A DNA stretch of 64,000 bases from Altererythrobacter xiamenensis (GTDB lineage: Bacteria > Pseudomonadota > Alphaproteobacteria > Sphingomonadales > Sphingomonadaceae). The notes under the pieces are model-generated. The model worked only from the letters and a program-made list of their open reading frames with translations, did not search any database and was not told the origin of the DNA. This document shows positions 56,911 through 64,000 of the stretch, piece by piece. The stretch lies in the NCBI RefSeq assembly GCF_900177715.1, contig NZ_FXWG01000002.1, forward strand, positions 620,001-684,000, in the 5' to 3' direction. Position numbers and translations under genes: made by a program. Numbering within the stretch: the stretch's first letter is position 1; each line of letters starts with the position of its first letter.

Positions 56911-58305
56911 ATGCGCAGTTCGGTGGGTAAATGGATGGTAAGCGCCGCGGCCGTTTCGGTTGCTTGCACGGCATGGGCGCAGGAAGCGCAGCCGGAAAGC
57001 CTGCTGCCCGAGGACGATACGATAGAAGCGCAGGCAGACCCTGAAAGCTTCGACGAGGCCTTTCCCAAGATGGTCTCCGACCCGCTGGTGCAGGGCAATC
57101 TCGATGCCGAGCCTGCCCCGCTGGTCGTGCCCTGGTCGGTGGCGAATGCAGAAGCGCTGCTTCAGGTGATCGAGGGCATCGGCGCCGAAGGCCTCAATCC
57201 GAGCGATTACGATGGCCAGGCGCTGAGCACCGCCATCGCATCCGGTCCCTCAAGCGAACTCGACGAGATCGCTTCGAAGAATTTCGTCTGGCTGGTCGAG
57301 GATCTGCGCGACGGACGCACTCCGATGGATGCGCGCAAGCAGTGGTTCGTGGTCGATCCCGACCGCGACCGCTTCCGTACATCGGATCTGCTTGCCAAGG
57401 CAGTCGAGAGTGGTGACATCGCCGGCACCCTCGAGCAGCTTCACCCGACGCATCCCGATTACGGGCATCTGAAAGAAGCGCTCGCCGAGACACCCGAGTC
57501 CGACACCAGGACGCGCAAGCTGATCCGCGCCAACATGGATCGCTGGCGCTGGCTCGCGCGCGACCTCGGCAAGCAATATCTGATCACGAACGTGCCCGAA
57601 TATCAGCTGCGCCTGACGGTGAACGACAAGATCATTTCGACCTATCGCACCATCGTCGGCAAACCGGGACGCACCGCGACCCCGCAGCTCGCCGAAAAAG
57701 TAGAGGGCGTGGTTTTCAACCCGACCTGGACCGTCCCGCAGTCGATCGTGAAGGGTGAAGGGCTGGGCGCGAAAGTGCTCAACAATCCGGCCTGGGCGCG
57801 CCGCGCCGGCTACAAGGCGACCAAGGGTGCCAATGGCTGGATCTCCGTGGTTCAGCAGCCGGGACCGGGCAACTCGCTTGGCCAGATGAAGCTGGAGATG
57901 CCCAATCGTCATGCGATTTTCTTCCACGACACCCCGTCGCGTCACCTGTTCAACAATGATGATCGCGCTCTGAGCCATGGGTGCATCCGAACCGAGCGCG
58001 CGCTCGAGCTTGCCATCACCATGGCGATTCTGGGCAAGGGTGCTTCGAAGGAAGAGGCGGTAGAGATCGCGACTTCGGGTGAGTACACGCTGGTCCCGAT
58101 CGAGCGGGAAATGCCCGCCTACATCACCTATTTCACCATGGCGACCGACATCAATGGCGAGCTGTCCACCTTCAAGGATATCTATGATCGCGATGCGCCG
58201 GTGCTCGCCAGTCTCGACGCTCCACGCGTGAACAACCGCGCGCAGGAGACGGACGAAGAGGTGATCGTGATCGAGAACGATCCGCGCGCAATCGGCGCGG
58301 ACTGA
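56911..58305 (+). CDS. L,D-transpeptidase (YkuD domain, YcbB-like)
   Basis: The 464-residue exported protein has a signal peptide (cleaved near TAWAQ). Its N-terminal region holds a segment like the YcbB scaffold (IEGIGAEGLNPSDYDGQAL). The YkuD catalytic domain has HDTPSRHLF and the motif SHGCIRTERALELA with the catalytic Cys. Such enzymes make 3-3 peptidoglycan crosslinks or attach lipoproteins. The C-terminal tail is acidic. It converges with the small gene at 58309. Confidence 0.92.
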   Translation: MRSSVGKWMVSAAAVSVACTAWAQEAQPESLLPEDDTIEAQADPESFDEAFPKMVSDPLVQGNLDAEPAPLVVPWSVANAEALLQVIEGIGAEGLNPSDYDGQALSTAIASGPSSELDEIASKNFVWLVEDLRDGRTPMDARKQWFVVDPDRDRFRTSDLLAKAVESGDIAGTLEQLHPTHPDYGHLKEALAETPESDTRTRKLIRANMDRWRWLARDLGKQYLITNVPEYQLRLTVNDKIISTYRTIVGKPGRTATPQLAEKVEGVVFNPTWTVPQSIVKGEGLGAKVLNNPAWARRAGYKATKGANGWISVVQQPGPGNSLGQMKLEMPNRHAIFFHDTPSRHLFNNDDRALSHGCIRTERALELAITMAILGKGASKEEAVEIATSGEYTLVPIEREMPAYITYFTMATDINGELSTFKDIYDRDAPVLASLDAPRVNNRAQETDEEVIVIENDPRAIGAD

Positions 58306-58308
58306 GGG

Positions 58309-58725
58309 CTAATTCTCTTCCTTGCCCGGTAGGCTGGCAGGTTGACCCAGACAATGTTCGAAATGCTCAAGCTCACTGGCGCGAACTGCTCTTCCGGCGG
58401 GGCCGTACAATCGGGCTTCCAGTCGTCCGGATTCCTGCCAGAAGTCTAAACGAGTTTTGCGTACCGCGTTGGATACGAACTGAACTCTCCTTGCTTCTCC
58501 TTCGCTAGTCACTTGACGGAATTTCAGCGGAACATTTCGACTTTGAAAGCCGAGCCCGGAAGCACGAATTTCGTCAACGCAGAGGTAAAAATCCCAAGTC
58601 GATCGACTTGATGATCCGAGATACTTCAGTTCAAGATTCTCGATTGAAGGTGCTAAGTACATCCTGACATCGTCTCGGAAAAGCAGGAACCCGATTTTAC
58701 CTGCCAAAGCAGCGAACAGCCACAT
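58309..58725 (-). CDS. Small membrane-anchored hypothetical protein
   Basis: The 138-residue protein has one N-terminal hydrophobic helix (MWLFAALAGKIGFLLF) and a soluble part with alternating charged residues (RMYLAPSIENLELKYLG, VRKTRLDFWQESGRLEARLYG). No family is recognised. The ATG at 58725 lies inside one arm of a 10-bp inverted repeat; a TTG at 58749 is the alternative start. Base composition is more AT-rich than in the flanking genes. Confidence 0.6.
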   Translation of the reverse strand: MWLFAALAGKIGFLLFRDDVRMYLAPSIENLELKYLGSSSRSTWDFYLCVDEIRASGLGFQSRNVPLKFRQVTSEGEARRVQFVSNAVRKTRLDFWQESGRLEARLYGPAGRAVRASELEHFEHCLGQPASLPGKEEN

Positions 58726-58755
58726 TGGTTTAATAGCTAAGAAAGCCAATGTGGC
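58719..58755. repeat. Inverted repeat covering the start codon of the 58309-58725 gene
   Basis: GCCACATTGG (58719-58728) and CCAATGTGGC (58746-58755) are perfect 10-bp arms around a 17-base AT-rich loop. In the - strand RNA one arm holds the ATG, so a folded stem would hide the start codon. No U run follows, so it is not a usual terminator. Confidence 0.75.
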
Positions 58756-58778
58756 GTTTCCCGTTCTGCGAGCTTCGA

Positions 58779-59480
58779 TCAGTACGAGCCCGGATTGTAA
58801 CGCTGCATGTCGCTGGGCCGATCCGGCTGTAGCAGCGTCAGCTCGCCTTCGGGAACTCCGGTGCCGTCCTCGCTCCAGCCGAGGCTATCGGCATAGAGCA
58901 ACCGCCCGCCGGACAGATTCATCAGCGCCACGCGGAACTGTTCTTCGCCCAAGGCAAAGCATCCGTTGGAGCGGCCGAGGCGGCCCCAGCGCTCGATATG
59001 CGAAGGTTCCGCATATTGAGCGCGGTGCATCACGATGTAACGCTGAAGTGCGTTGGAATTGGTACTGTCGAGCCCGCCGAGGCGCACCGAAGTGCCGTAG
59101 CGGCCCTGATACCATTCCCAGGTCACGTAGGCTCCGCGGCTGGTCGCGTTGGAGCCTTCACGATTGGAATAGTGGTTGAGCCAGCCGTCGTGTTCCGGGT
59201 CGGAGCCGGTGCCGTGACTGACGTGGTAGCTCTGCACCTCTTCGCGGTCGAGATTGACGAAGTGGAAGCGGCGCTCGGCCGAATGCACGCCGAAATCGGC
59301 GATGCCCACAATATCGCGTTTCCAGATGACGTCGCCCGCGCGATCGAGCTCTCGCTTGGCCAGCTTGAACAGCGCGCGGTCGCGCTTCGTTCCGGCCTTG
59401 GGGATAGCAAAGACCCGGGCCGGAAGCGCAAGGGCCGCGCCGCCCACGATGCCGCTCTTGAGGATGTCACGCCGCTTCAT
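58779..59480 (-). CDS. Murein L,D-transpeptidase-type catalytic domain protein, Tat-exported
   Basis: The 233-residue product starts MKRRDILKSG, a twin-arginine signal, then a short Ala-rich helix and IPKAG cleavage region. The body has FHFVNLDREEVQSYHVSHGTG, IVMHRAQYAEP and GRSNGCFALGE with the probable catalytic Cys. This fits the murein L,D-transpeptidase catalytic-domain family. It is read leftward before the small 58309 gene, only 54 bases away, so the two may share a transcript. Confidence 0.85.
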   Translation of the reverse strand: MKRRDILKSGIVGGAALALPARVFAIPKAGTKRDRALFKLAKRELDRAGDVIWKRDIVGIADFGVHSAERRFHFVNLDREEVQSYHVSHGTGSDPEHDGWLNHYSNREGSNATSRGAYVTWEWYQGRYGTSVRLGGLDSTNSNALQRYIVMHRAQYAEPSHIERWGRLGRSNGCFALGEEQFRVALMNLSGGRLLYADSLGWSEDGTGVPEGELTLLQPDRPSDMQRYNPGSY

Positions 59481-59563
59481 ATCGCAAACCTATATAGCGT
59501 AGCTTTTCGCTCAGGTGAATGGGGCAAGCCTGCGGATGTTCCCGTATTGCCCCGAGCCAGCCC

Positions 59564-60100
59564 CTAGCGCTCGAGGACCATTTCATCGCCTCGGATATGG
59601 ACATTTTCGATCGTGCCGAGGAATGACTGGCCCAGCAGCGATATGTCGAGCCCTTCCGGCACGACGATCGCAGAAAGACCGCGCGCTTCGAACCCGCCCA
59701 GTTCGACCTGTTCGAGCGTCACGTGGACGCCATAGACGGTTCCGCTCGCCCCGCGCGCCACGGGCTGAACATCTTCATCGGACCAGTAGAGGCCGATAGC
59801 TTCGGCATCCTCGCCGGTCAGAGCGATGGTGCTTGCGCCGGTATCGACCATGAAACGGGTCGAAACGTCGTTCACATAGGCGTCGGCATAGAAATGTCCG
59901 TCCCCTTGCCGCGGAAGCGAGGTCCCCCAGCCATCATAGGTCGTCACATTGGCGCTCTGCGTAGCCCACGGATTTTGCGAGGTTTGTTGGCTCGGCACGT
60001 CTCCGGCGGCAGCGAGCGCATCAAGCTCCTCGCCGCGCGGCGTGAAGGCGAGCACGGCAAGGAAGATCATGCCGACTGCAAGAAGCGTCTTTCCCAACAT
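59564..60100 (-). CDS. Retropepsin-like aspartic protease, membrane-anchored
   Basis: The 178-residue protein has an N-terminal transmembrane helix, a periplasmic linker and a domain with FMVDTGASTIALTGEDAEAIGL, the DTGAS active-site motif of retropepsins, and ISLLGQSFLG. It resembles the clan AA family that acts as a homodimer with one Asp per subunit. Substrate unknown. It sits between the Tat-exported transpeptidase and the deacetylase-family gene. Confidence 0.88.
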   Translation of the reverse strand: MLGKTLLAVGMIFLAVLAFTPRGEELDALAAAGDVPSQQTSQNPWATQSANVTTYDGWGTSLPRQGDGHFYADAYVNDVSTRFMVDTGASTIALTGEDAEAIGLYWSDEDVQPVARGASGTVYGVHVTLEQVELGGFEARGLSAIVVPEGLDISLLGQSFLGTIENVHIRGDEMVLER

Positions 60101-60143
60101 GGCACGAGCCTAGCAGGCCGGGTTTAAGGCTTCTTAAAGCTTC

Positions 60144-61070
60144 TCAAAGCGCAGCCTGAGCGGCGGGGTTCCAGCGCATGTTCTCTTCCGCCATCGCCAG
60201 CATCGAACGGGCATGCCGTTCGCCGACAGCGCCTTGATCGTCGCCATAGCCGCCGCCGAGAGCCGAGGCGATCGGCAGGCCGCGGCGCCGCGCCTCCGAC
60301 ACGACATAGCGATCGCGCGCCCTGAGCCCCTCGTCGGTCAGATCGAGCCGCCCGAGCTTGTCATCGCCATGCGGATCGACACCTGCCTGATAGAGCACCA
60401 GGTCGGGCTCGAAATCGGCCATGATGTCAGGCAGATGGCGGGTCAGCGCCTCCATATAGCCATCGTCGTTCATCCCGTCGGGCAGGTTCACGTCGAGGCT
60501 CGAACGCGCCTTCCTTACCGGGAAATTCTTTTCCGCATGGAGTGAGAGCGTGAAGATGTCCGCGCGCCCTGCGGTGAGGCTGGCGGTGCCGTCGCCCTGA
60601 TGCACATCGCAGTCGACGATCAGGATGCGGCGCGCGTCGCCTTCTGCGATCAGGCGATTGGCTGCGACGGCAAGGTCGTTGAAGACGCAATAGCCTGCGC
60701 CGGTATCATGCAGCGCGTGATGGCTCCCGGCGGCCGAGTTCGCGGCATAGCCATGCTGCTTCGCCAATTGCGCGGCGAGCCATGTCCCGCCGTTGGTGTG
60801 CCGCACGCGGCTGGCGATATGCGGCGTGACCGGAAAGCCGATCCGGCGCTCTTTCTCGCGCGGAACCTCGGCGCGGAAAACTTCATCGACATAGGTGGGG
60901 CAATGCACCGCCTCCAGCCATTCTCTCGGCATGGGATCGGGCGCGTGCTCGGTAATCGGCGCGCCGCTTGCCCGGAGCGCCTCCATGACGAGGAAATATT
61001 TGTCGAATTTGAACGTCCCGCGCTCCGGGCGCGGCGCCATGTAATCGGCATGATGGACGACGTGGAGCAC
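60144..61070 (-). CDS. Histone deacetylase-family (zinc amidohydrolase) protein
   Basis: The 308-residue protein has the class II HDAC pattern: [20 protein letters not shown], the zinc-binding [24 protein letters not shown] and a [11 protein letters not shown] end. In bacteria these enzymes remove acyl groups from polyamines or other amines. It starts at GTG and follows ppa by seven bases. Confidence 0.93.
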   Translation of the reverse strand: MLHVVHHADYMAPRPERGTFKFDKYFLVMEALRASGAPITEHAPDPMPREWLEAVHCPTYVDEVFRAEVPREKERRIGFPVTPHIASRVRHTNGGTWLAAQLAKQHGYAANSAAGSHHALHDTGAGYCVFNDLAVAANRLIAEGDARRILIVDCDVHQGDGTASLTAGRADIFTLSLHAEKNFPVRKARSSLDVNLPDGMNDDGYMEALTRHLPDIMADFEPDLVLYQAGVDPHGDDKLGRLDLTDEGLRARDRYVVSEARRRGLPIASALGGGYGDDQGAVGERHARSMLAMAEENMRWNPAAQAAL

Positions 61071-61077
61071 CGCTGGT

Positions 61078-61623
61078 CTAGCCGTTCAAGTCCTGCTTGG
61101 CCGCGATCGCCTTGTCGGCCAGTTCGGCGGCTTCCTGCTCGTCGCCCGGATCGAGGATGTTGATCTTGCGATCGATCAGGCGGTTGTAGACCTCGAAGAA
61201 CACGCCGAGTTCCCACATCATCGTGGGGCGTAGCTGGTCGAGCCGTTCGATCTCTCCGAATGTCTGGCTGAGCGGCGGAACGCCGACCAGACGGTCGTTG
61301 CGAACCATCTCGCCATCCTCCTCCTGCTCCATCCGCAGGATCGCCACCGGCCGCACCCCGACGAGCGTTCCCGAGGGCAAGGGGCCACCGGTGAGCACCA
61401 TGACATCGAGCGCGTCGCCATCCTCGGCCATCGTCGCGGGGATGAAGCCGAAGTTTGCAGGAAAGGTCAGACCTTCGGGCAGTTCGATCGCCCAGCGGAA
61501 GATGCCCAGCTTCTTGTCGAGGTCGATCTTGTGGGTGTTGCCCTTGGGGCATTCGATGAATGCATGAAGCAGCCCCTCGTCGTCTCGCGCGGGGAGACGG
61601 GCGAGGTGTTCGGCATCGATCAT
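61078..61623 (-). CDS. ppa: Inorganic pyrophosphatase
   Basis: The 181-residue protein has the family I layout: [37 protein letters not shown], and [18 protein letters not shown]. The signature usually reads DxDPxD; here it is DGDALD, so Pro is replaced by Ala while the three metal-binding Asp remain. It drives biosynthesis by removing pyrophosphate. Order ispG, ppa, deacetylase-family gene on one strand, with 64- and 7-base spacers. Confidence 0.88.
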   Translation of the reverse strand: MIDAEHLARLPARDDEGLLHAFIECPKGNTHKIDLDKKLGIFRWAIELPEGLTFPANFGFIPATMAEDGDALDVMVLTGGPLPSGTLVGVRPVAILRMEQEEDGEMVRNDRLVGVPPLSQTFGEIERLDQLRPTMMWELGVFFEVYNRLIDRKINILDPGDEQEAAELADKAIAAKQDLNG

Positions 61624-61687
61624 AAAGTGAGGCTCCGCATGGTGGTTTGTATGGCCAATCTACGGAGTGGGGGTGCAAGCGTTCCGG

Positions 61688-62836
61688 CTATTCCGCCGCT
61701 TCAGCTTCCGCCGCGTGCGGATCGAAGGCGGTCGCTTCGCCGGCCTCGATCCTCGCTGCCTTTTCCTCGACCAGCTTCACGATGTGGTCGAGCATGTCGT
61801 CCGATTGCACATGGTGATCGGTCACGCCCGACAGATATACCATATGTTTGCCCTGACCGCCGCCGGTAATCCCGATATCGGTCTCGCGCGCTTCGCCGGG
61901 GCCGTTGACGACGCAACCGAGCACCGAAAGGCTCATCGGTGTCTTGATGTGTTCGAGCCGCTTTTCGAGCGTTTCGACGGTCCGGATCACGTCGAACCCC
62001 TGGCGCGAACAGCTCGGGCAGGAAACGACGCGAACGCCGCGGGTGCGCAGGCCGAGCGACTTGAGGATCTCGTAGCCGACCTTCACTTCCTGCTCAGGCT
62101 CTGCCGAGAGCGAGACGCGGATCGTGTCGCCGATCCCCGCCCACAGCAGCGAACCGATGCCGATTGAACTCTTCACAGTGCCGCCGATAAGCCCGCCAGC
62201 CTCGGTAATGCCGAGATGGAGCGGGCAATCGACCGCGTCGGCAAGCCCGTGATAGGCTGCGACAGCGAGGAAGACGTCGGACGCCTTCACCGCGACCTTG
62301 TAGTCGTGGAAATCGTGATCCTGCAGCAGCTTGATATGATCGAGCGCGCTTTCGATCAGCGCTTCGGGGCAAGGCTCGCCGTATTTTTCGAGCAGGTCTT
62401 TCTCGAGGCTGCCAGCGTTCACGCCGATACGGATCGCGCAGCCATTCGCCTTCGCGGCGCGGACCACCTCGGCGACGCGCTGGTCACTTCCGATATTGCC
62501 GGGATTGATGCGCAGACAGGCCGCGCCGGCATCGGCAGCTTCGAGAGCGCGCTTGTAGTGGAAATGGATATCGGCGACGATCGGTACGCGCGCCGCCCTG
62601 GTGATCTTGGCGAAGGCGGCGCTTGCCTCGACCGTGGGGACCGAGACGCGAATGATGTCCGCCCCTGCATCCTCGCAGCGGCGAATCTGATCGATGGTGG
62701 CGACCGCATCCTCGGTCGGCGTATTGGTCATGGTCTGCACGGTAATCGGCGCATCGCCGCCCACCGGGACATCGCCGACCATGATCTGGCGGCTCTTGCG
62801 ACGTTCGATGTCGCGCCAAGGTCTGACTGAAGACAT
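61688..62836 (-). CDS. ispG: (E)-4-hydroxy-3-methylbut-2-enyl-diphosphate synthase
   Basis: The 382-residue iron-sulphur enzyme of the MEP isoprenoid pathway has [37 protein letters not shown] and the cluster cysteines in [13 protein letters not shown] and [13 protein letters not shown]. The C-terminus is acidic and Ala/Glu-rich. ATG at 62836 begins [15 protein letters not shown], the family start; the frame extends to 62998 as a shadow of the next gene. Confidence 0.96.
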   Translation of the reverse strand: MSSVRPWRDIERRKSRQIMVGDVPVGGDAPITVQTMTNTPTEDAVATIDQIRRCEDAGADIIRVSVPTVEASAAFAKITRAARVPIVADIHFHYKRALEAADAGAACLRINPGNIGSDQRVAEVVRAAKANGCAIRIGVNAGSLEKDLLEKYGEPCPEALIESALDHIKLLQDHDFHDYKVAVKASDVFLAVAAYHGLADAVDCPLHLGITEAGGLIGGTVKSSIGIGSLLWAGIGDTIRVSLSAEPEQEVKVGYEILKSLGLRTRGVRVVSCPSCSRQGFDVIRTVETLEKRLEHIKTPMSLSVLGCVVNGPGEARETDIGITGGGQGKHMVYLSGVTDHHVQSDDMLDHIVKLVEEKAARIEAGEATAFDPHAAEAEAAE

Positions 62837-62906
62837 GGCCGTCCATATAGTCGTGCCTGTGTGAAGGGGCAATGACAGGCCGCATGCTTTGCGGCATGAG
62901 AGCGAA

Positions 62907-63932
62907 ATGGACGACGACCTCGAAGAACAGCAGGTGGACCAGCCGGGCGATTGCATAGACGGCACGCCGATGATTTTCGGGCGTGTGCTCGATGGCAAGG
63001 GCGCCGGACGGCCGATCGATTGGGATCACGTGCGCGAATGGCAGCCGACCAAAGAGGGCGAGGTGCTTTGGGTCCACCTGTGCCGCAACCAGCCCGGCGT
63101 CGAGGAATGGCTTGAGAAGCTCGAGATACCGGAACCCACGCGCGAACTGTTGGTCAGCGATCGCACACGGCCGCGCGCCTTTCGCGAAGGCAATACCTTG
63201 GTCGCCACGCTGAGGGGGATCAACTTCAACCCCGGTGCCGAACCGGAAGACATGCTCTCGATGCAGCTTTGGTGCGATGGCAAGCGGCTGGTCACGCTGC
63301 GCCGTATGCCGCTCCAGACGCCGCGTCACGTTCTCAAGATGATCGACCGTCGCGAAGCTGGCCCGAACGATTGCGGCGCGATCATAACAGAACTCACCGA
63401 GGCGATGATCACGCGGATGAACCGCTCGATTGTCGACATGAACGAACATATCGATACGCTGGAAGATCGCGATGCGGACGACGATGCGGAAGAGGCTCTC
63501 GAACGGATCGCCACCATCAGGCGCAATTGCCTTGGATTGAAGAGGCACATGGGGCCGATGCACGAGGCATTGGAGGCGATCAGCCGCTACGCGCCCGGCT
63601 GGTTCGAAGATCACGACCGGCGCGAGATCGCGGAATCGATCGACCGGCTGCGGCGCTATCTCGAAGATCTCGACATCAGCAAGGAAAGCGCGGTTGTCCT
63701 GATGGACGACATCCGGGGCAGGGCGATCGCCCGCAATGAACGCACCAACTACCTGCTTACGATTGTCGCCGCGATCTTCCTGCCGCTGGGCTTCCTGACA
63801 GGTCTGCTCGGCATCAATGTCGGCGGCGTTCCGGGCATGGACAATCCGCAAGCCTTCTGGATCGTGGTCGTGCTGTGCTGCGCGATCCTGTTCGCACTGG
63901 TCGCGCTGTTCTGGCGCTGGAAGTGGTTCTAA
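62907..63932 (+). CDS. CorA/ZntB-family divalent cation transporter
   Basis: The 341-residue protein has a large cytoplasmic N-terminal domain with a long helix and two C-terminal transmembrane helices. The pore motif reads [12 protein letters not shown] rather than the GMN of CorA, as found in ZntB-type zinc transporters. Transport of Zn2+ is therefore more likely than Mg2+, but untested. It is divergent from ispG with a 70-base spacer. Confidence 0.85.
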   Translation: MDDDLEEQQVDQPGDCIDGTPMIFGRVLDGKGAGRPIDWDHVREWQPTKEGEVLWVHLCRNQPGVEEWLEKLEIPEPTRELLVSDRTRPRAFREGNTLVATLRGINFNPGAEPEDMLSMQLWCDGKRLVTLRRMPLQTPRHVLKMIDRREAGPNDCGAIITELTEAMITRMNRSIVDMNEHIDTLEDRDADDDAEEALERIATIRRNCLGLKRHMGPMHEALEAISRYAPGWFEDHDRREIAESIDRLRRYLEDLDISKESAVVLMDDIRGRAIARNERTNYLLTIVAAIFLPLGFLTGLLGINVGGVPGMDNPQAFWIVVVLCCAILFALVALFWRWKWF

Positions 63933-63936
63933 TCGC

Positions 63937-64000
63937 CTACCAGCGGATCAGGTGCGGCACGATCAGTCGCCCTGCGATCGCTGCAGCGGCGACCGGTACG
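63937..64000 (-). CDS. C-terminal fragment of a membrane protein (continues outside window)
   Basis: On the - strand a frame enters from the right edge and ends at TAG (63937-63939). Its last 20 residues are VPVAAAAIAGRLIVPHLIRW, hydrophobic with a basic end, like the tail of a membrane protein. Identity cannot be given. Confidence 0.4.
   Translation of the reverse strand, partial: VPVAAAAIAGRLIVPHLIRW

Noticed and set aside
62484..63851. 455-codon - strand frame over ispG and the transporter gene
   Set aside because: It crosses two well-supported genes and reads as their out-of-frame complement.

Overview
The window looks like a chromosome segment of an alphaproteobacterium of the order Sphingomonadales, probably the Erythrobacteraceae (Erythrobacter/Qipengyuania type). 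This is inferred from high GC, frequent GTG and TTG starts, the protein sequences (DnaA, MutM, TimA/Tim44-like, DUF6491 and DUF4136 lipoproteins) and gene order. No database search was possible.

Bases 1 to about 8,928 are the right end of a mobile island. It carries the end of a DUF4268 gene, hsdR of a type I restriction system and a uracil-DNA-glycosylase-fold protein, all overlapping by 1-4 bases on the + strand. On the - strand are a protein with family-A DNA polymerase-like palm motifs, a small helix-turn-helix protein, a resolvase-type serine recombinase, a small unknown protein and a large serine integrase. The integrase abuts a comM (yifB) gene cut inside its GGHNM codons, so the island sits in comM. 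The rest of comM and the other island end lie left of the window.

Bases 9.5-26 kb are core. The rpmH-rnpA-yidD-yidC-engB block is followed by a VOC protein, a gst - S1/P1 nuclease - dapE run and an SDF-family symporter. Then come secreted proteins, the coupled dapB-membrane protein-nth operon, a sirtuin, a MoeB/ThiF enzyme, dnaA, rpsT and mutM. A phased six-copy CTGT array lies just 3' of dnaA, and two hairpin-forming direct repeats lie just 5' of it, so this is a candidate replication control region.

Bases 26-41 kb hold ubiE-ubiB, coaBC (with a very long acidic linker) overlapping dut, and a membrane-bound winged-helix regulator divergent from a membrane protein. They also hold trpS, murJ, secB, a TimA-like protein, mltA-smr and two related secreted proteins whose junction has a 25-bp tandem duplication. 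Bases 41-47 kb are a peroxide-defence cluster (katG, ahpF, ahpC). The ahpC-ahpF spacer has a long hairpin with a G-quadruplex motif in its loop.

Bases 47-64 kb hold aroC and ruvA-X-ruvB, where X is an unrelated AT-richer membrane-protein gene fused at both ends by overlapping stop/start codons. They continue with a serine-rich surface protein with a PEP-CTERM-like tail, a rhodanese lipoprotein, acnA, an EamA transporter and two L,D-transpeptidase-type enzymes flanking a small unknown protein. Last are a retropepsin-like protease, a histone-deacetylase-family enzyme, ppa, ispG and a ZntB/CorA-type transporter. No tRNA, rRNA or CRISPR array was recognised.
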